From NCBI GenBank assembly GCA_950295325.1, contig OX485808.1:12838501-12902500 (forward strand): a stretch of 64,000 nt of DNA. Direction: 5' to 3'. Position 1 is the stretch's first letter. Every line of letters begins with the position of its first letter. Below the pieces are notes generated by a model, which saw only the letters and a list, made by a program, of their open reading frames with translations, was not told the origin of the DNA and made no database searches. This DNA comes from Polytrichum commune. Taxonomy: Eukaryota > Streptophyta > Polytrichopsida > Polytrichales > Polytrichaceae. Shown here one piece after another: positions 61,531 through 64,000 of the stretch. The position numbers were made by a program, and so were the translations under genes.

Positions 61531-64000
61531 GAAGACAGGTTCAAATTCTTCATAACGATCAAAAACCTCGCCAACGTGCACATATTTCAAACATAACATT
61601 ACAAACCCTAGCTGAAACCCGACTGTAAATTTCACAAATTCACTATCATCTTTCAAGCAGCAGAAAAAATTCCATTCATGTCACTTATCTCCAAAACAAC
61701 GTCCAATCTCTTGGAAACAATCAAACAGTTCATCGATGTGCACAAATTTCAGTCAGAGCCATGAAAACCTTACCAAAAACCACCAACTCGAGCACTACAC
61801 CTTATCACAGCACTGATGTATGATGATTTCAAAGCAATGAGAAGACAAACATTTATCTGGATTGCTCAGAACTCGGTGTTTTGCAATCGAACCCGTCGTT
61901 GTCGAAGAACATTGGCATGTCTAAGTCCTGTCCGCTGTCAAGTGGCGGACACACTTGCGAGCCATGAGGACAGTCGATGGCCGTCGATCTTCAGGATCCG
62001 AAGGTTGAGATCTAGTGTTCCTGTATCTTCTCGTCAATGGCGCCGCGTCGGGCCTGAGAAGGCGGTGAGCGTGGAGCACGCTGAGCCTTTGAACAGGGTG
62101 GATGAAAGATTAATTCTCATGGGATGAATGTTCTCTGTCCGTGGGCAAAGCAGCTTCAGATTCACTTCGTCGGATGGAATTATATAAAACTCGAATCATG
62201 TAGAACCTTAGGAGAATTATTTTATGTTACTTGCAAGAGAATTTGGTATGCATGGAAGGGGTATCTGAGGTACTGAGGCCTTAAAGTATCACTTTTAGAG
62301 TTTTCTGCAAATTTCATATTGTTAAAAATAGTATCGTAGATTAATGAACACGAGTTGGATTCAAGGAACTAGCGCAAACAAAGTTTATATGAGTCCAAGG
62401 CAAAATCACAAAGGTCATTTTTTATTTGAATCTTTCAATGCTAAGTAGGGGGGCCTATTCATGTGTGCACGTTCCCTTGTACTCCAACCACTCAATGCAT
62501 GAGACATGCGTGGGGGGCATTGGCAAGAGGACAAGTGACATGTGGGACTGGAAAGGCAAGTTGCAGTTGGTGCATTGGGAACGGCGGTACCTCTAATTAC
62601 TTTTGGAAGGTGGTTGCATTGGTTCTCGCCACAATCGCCTCCGCCATTAGGCATGGTCCTCGACACTATGCTTCATTGTTCCTCAAGCCCACGTTTGTGT
62701 CCTGCATACTATTATTCATCATATTGTCAAGTCCGAGTTTAGTTTTTCAATCTTTGCATTCTTCGTTTTCTATCACGACTCCAAGGATGAGAGCCCTTGC
62801 GCATTCTCAAGCTCAAGAGAGAACTCGTTCTTCTCTTAAGTGCTTTGAAGCATCCATTAGAATTGTGGCTGGTGGAATGGACATGGACATCGACATTGCA
62901 CTTCTTGTCATATTGAGGAAGGTCATTGAGGTTAAATGTTTAAAATGAAATTAATGACTTGAGGTCAAATGTTTAATCTCAATTAAGTTGCTAAGCAAAT
63001 GTAATTTGGTTGTGACCTTGTCTCGCCTCTCACAAAGCAGGTCTTTTATCTTCTGGACATGTACAATAGAAGATACGAAGAAGGCCTCCATCTTGGGCTT
63101 GAGGTTTCATGGCATCTACGTAAACTCCTCCATCATGGATGACGGGGATCTAGAAAAACAAGTCTCCTCCAAGGTTGAGGCCGATTCGTTCTCATCGGAG
63201 TCCACAAGACTAATTCAGGGTCTCTAATCCCCATTTCGGAGGTCCAATGATCTAAAACCGGTTGTTCCGGATTATGAAATAGTTTGCTGCACTTTCACCT
63301 TGCTAATGGATGAGTTTACATAGACACCATGAATCCCTAGACTGCATCTTGAAGAATAGCAATTGTGTTATACTCTTGGAATGTTTCAATTTTGACTAGG
63401 TTCCGAATCCCTAGGAGCTAGCTTGTGTACACCTTGAGACAACAGCCTTGGAACTAGGAACAGTCATACTGATCATGAAGAAGACAATTTTCATTACACT
63501 TGAATGTATCACATGTATCAATGATTCTCCATGCACATTTTATCACTCAGTTTGCTGAACCCTACACCCTAATCCAAGGCCTGCTCTACATTCAGTTTGT
63601 GTAAGACCTGCATGTAAATCTGTTTGTGGTTTACGTAATTGTGATCTACCTTTGAATACTACTCTTTCAACGATATTAATTGAAATGCTTGGCTTGACCT
63701 TGACCATGTGTTCGCTATATTCATTTGCATGCAAACTGTAGATTGGTTAATATAGAGAAAAAGGCTTGGTGTCAAAAGAAATTTCTCTACTTCTATCGTC
63801 TTCTGATTACCTGTATCAACAGCTCAGTGAAGAAAAGTATATGAGGTGGCCGATGAGCATCTCATTATCAAAACATTTCCATCATGTAACGCACATGAGA
63901 AGCAGCCAAAGAAGTGCTCCTGTGTTCAGGATAACGTGGAAGCGTGACCAGAGTATACAATGTTACCTGGTGTAAAATACTCCATATAGATTCGGTATTC
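61531..64000. other. No gene recognised
   Basis: Short frames (for example 62463-62948) show no family resemblance and no splice support. No repeat or mobile element was identified. Confidence 0.4.

Noticed and set aside
62463-62948. 161-codon frame on the + strand
   Set aside because: No recognisable domain, Cys/Ser-rich patchy composition, and no splice or neighbour support.
1-64000. CRISPR arrays, operons, bacterial-type genes or a biosynthetic cluster
   Set aside because: No regularly spaced short repeats with unique spacers; the genes are intron-containing, unrelated in pathway and widely spaced.

Overview
This 64 kb window reads as nuclear DNA of a land plant or close streptophyte relative. 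It has intron-rich plastid and peroxisome genes with GT-AG introns, an AT-rich background, long gene-poor stretches and many decayed transposons. I cannot fix the lineage from sequence alone. A non-seed plant (bryophyte, lycophyte or fern ally) seems more likely than an angiosperm, but that is impression, not proof.

Four host genes are supported, each assembled exon by exon with consistent splice phase. (1) CCD7, carotenoid cleavage dioxygenase of strigolactone synthesis, + strand, 127-5252, with its first exon off the left edge. (2) DCI1-type peroxisomal dienoyl-CoA isomerase, + strand, 37565-41222, 3 exons, ending in the peroxisomal signal SKL. (3) Plastid ferredoxin-nitrite reductase (NiR), + strand, 50671-56543, 6 exons, with all four siroheme/4Fe-4S cysteines. 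(4) A plastid-type AhpC/TSA redox protein (AAED1/PRXL2-like), - strand, 58179-60742, 7 exons, with a CPFC motif. They belong to separate pathways (hormone synthesis, fatty-acid oxidation, nitrogen assimilation, redox) and show no sign of acting as a cluster.

Layout: CCD7 (0.1-5.3 kb); a block of a ~250 bp dispersed repeat R2 (6.2-8.6 kb); repeat R1 and a 1.2 kb MITE-like element (9-10.5 kb); a deleted Tigger/pogo transposon (13.2-14.7 kb); an inverted R2 block (15.6-16.6 kb); gene-free DNA; a 2.0 kb near-perfect foldback element (21.2-23.2 kb); a ~7.5 kb degenerate L1-type LINE (25.2-32.7 kb); a tRNA-derived SINE with a perfect target-site duplication (34.0-34.3 kb); DCI1; a mosaic of R1 copies, MITEs, a LINE tail and a second SINE (41-49 kb); NiR; AAED1; then about 2.5 kb with nothing recognised.

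No new gene system was found. The unusual content is in the mobile DNA: the recent foldback inverted duplication, a SINE and a LINE that share a 3' tail, a LINE whose stop codons all fit C:G-to-T:A transitions, a MITE whose empty site can be inferred from sister repeats, and tandem duplications inside or just upstream of all four genes, one of which copies a splice-acceptor region.
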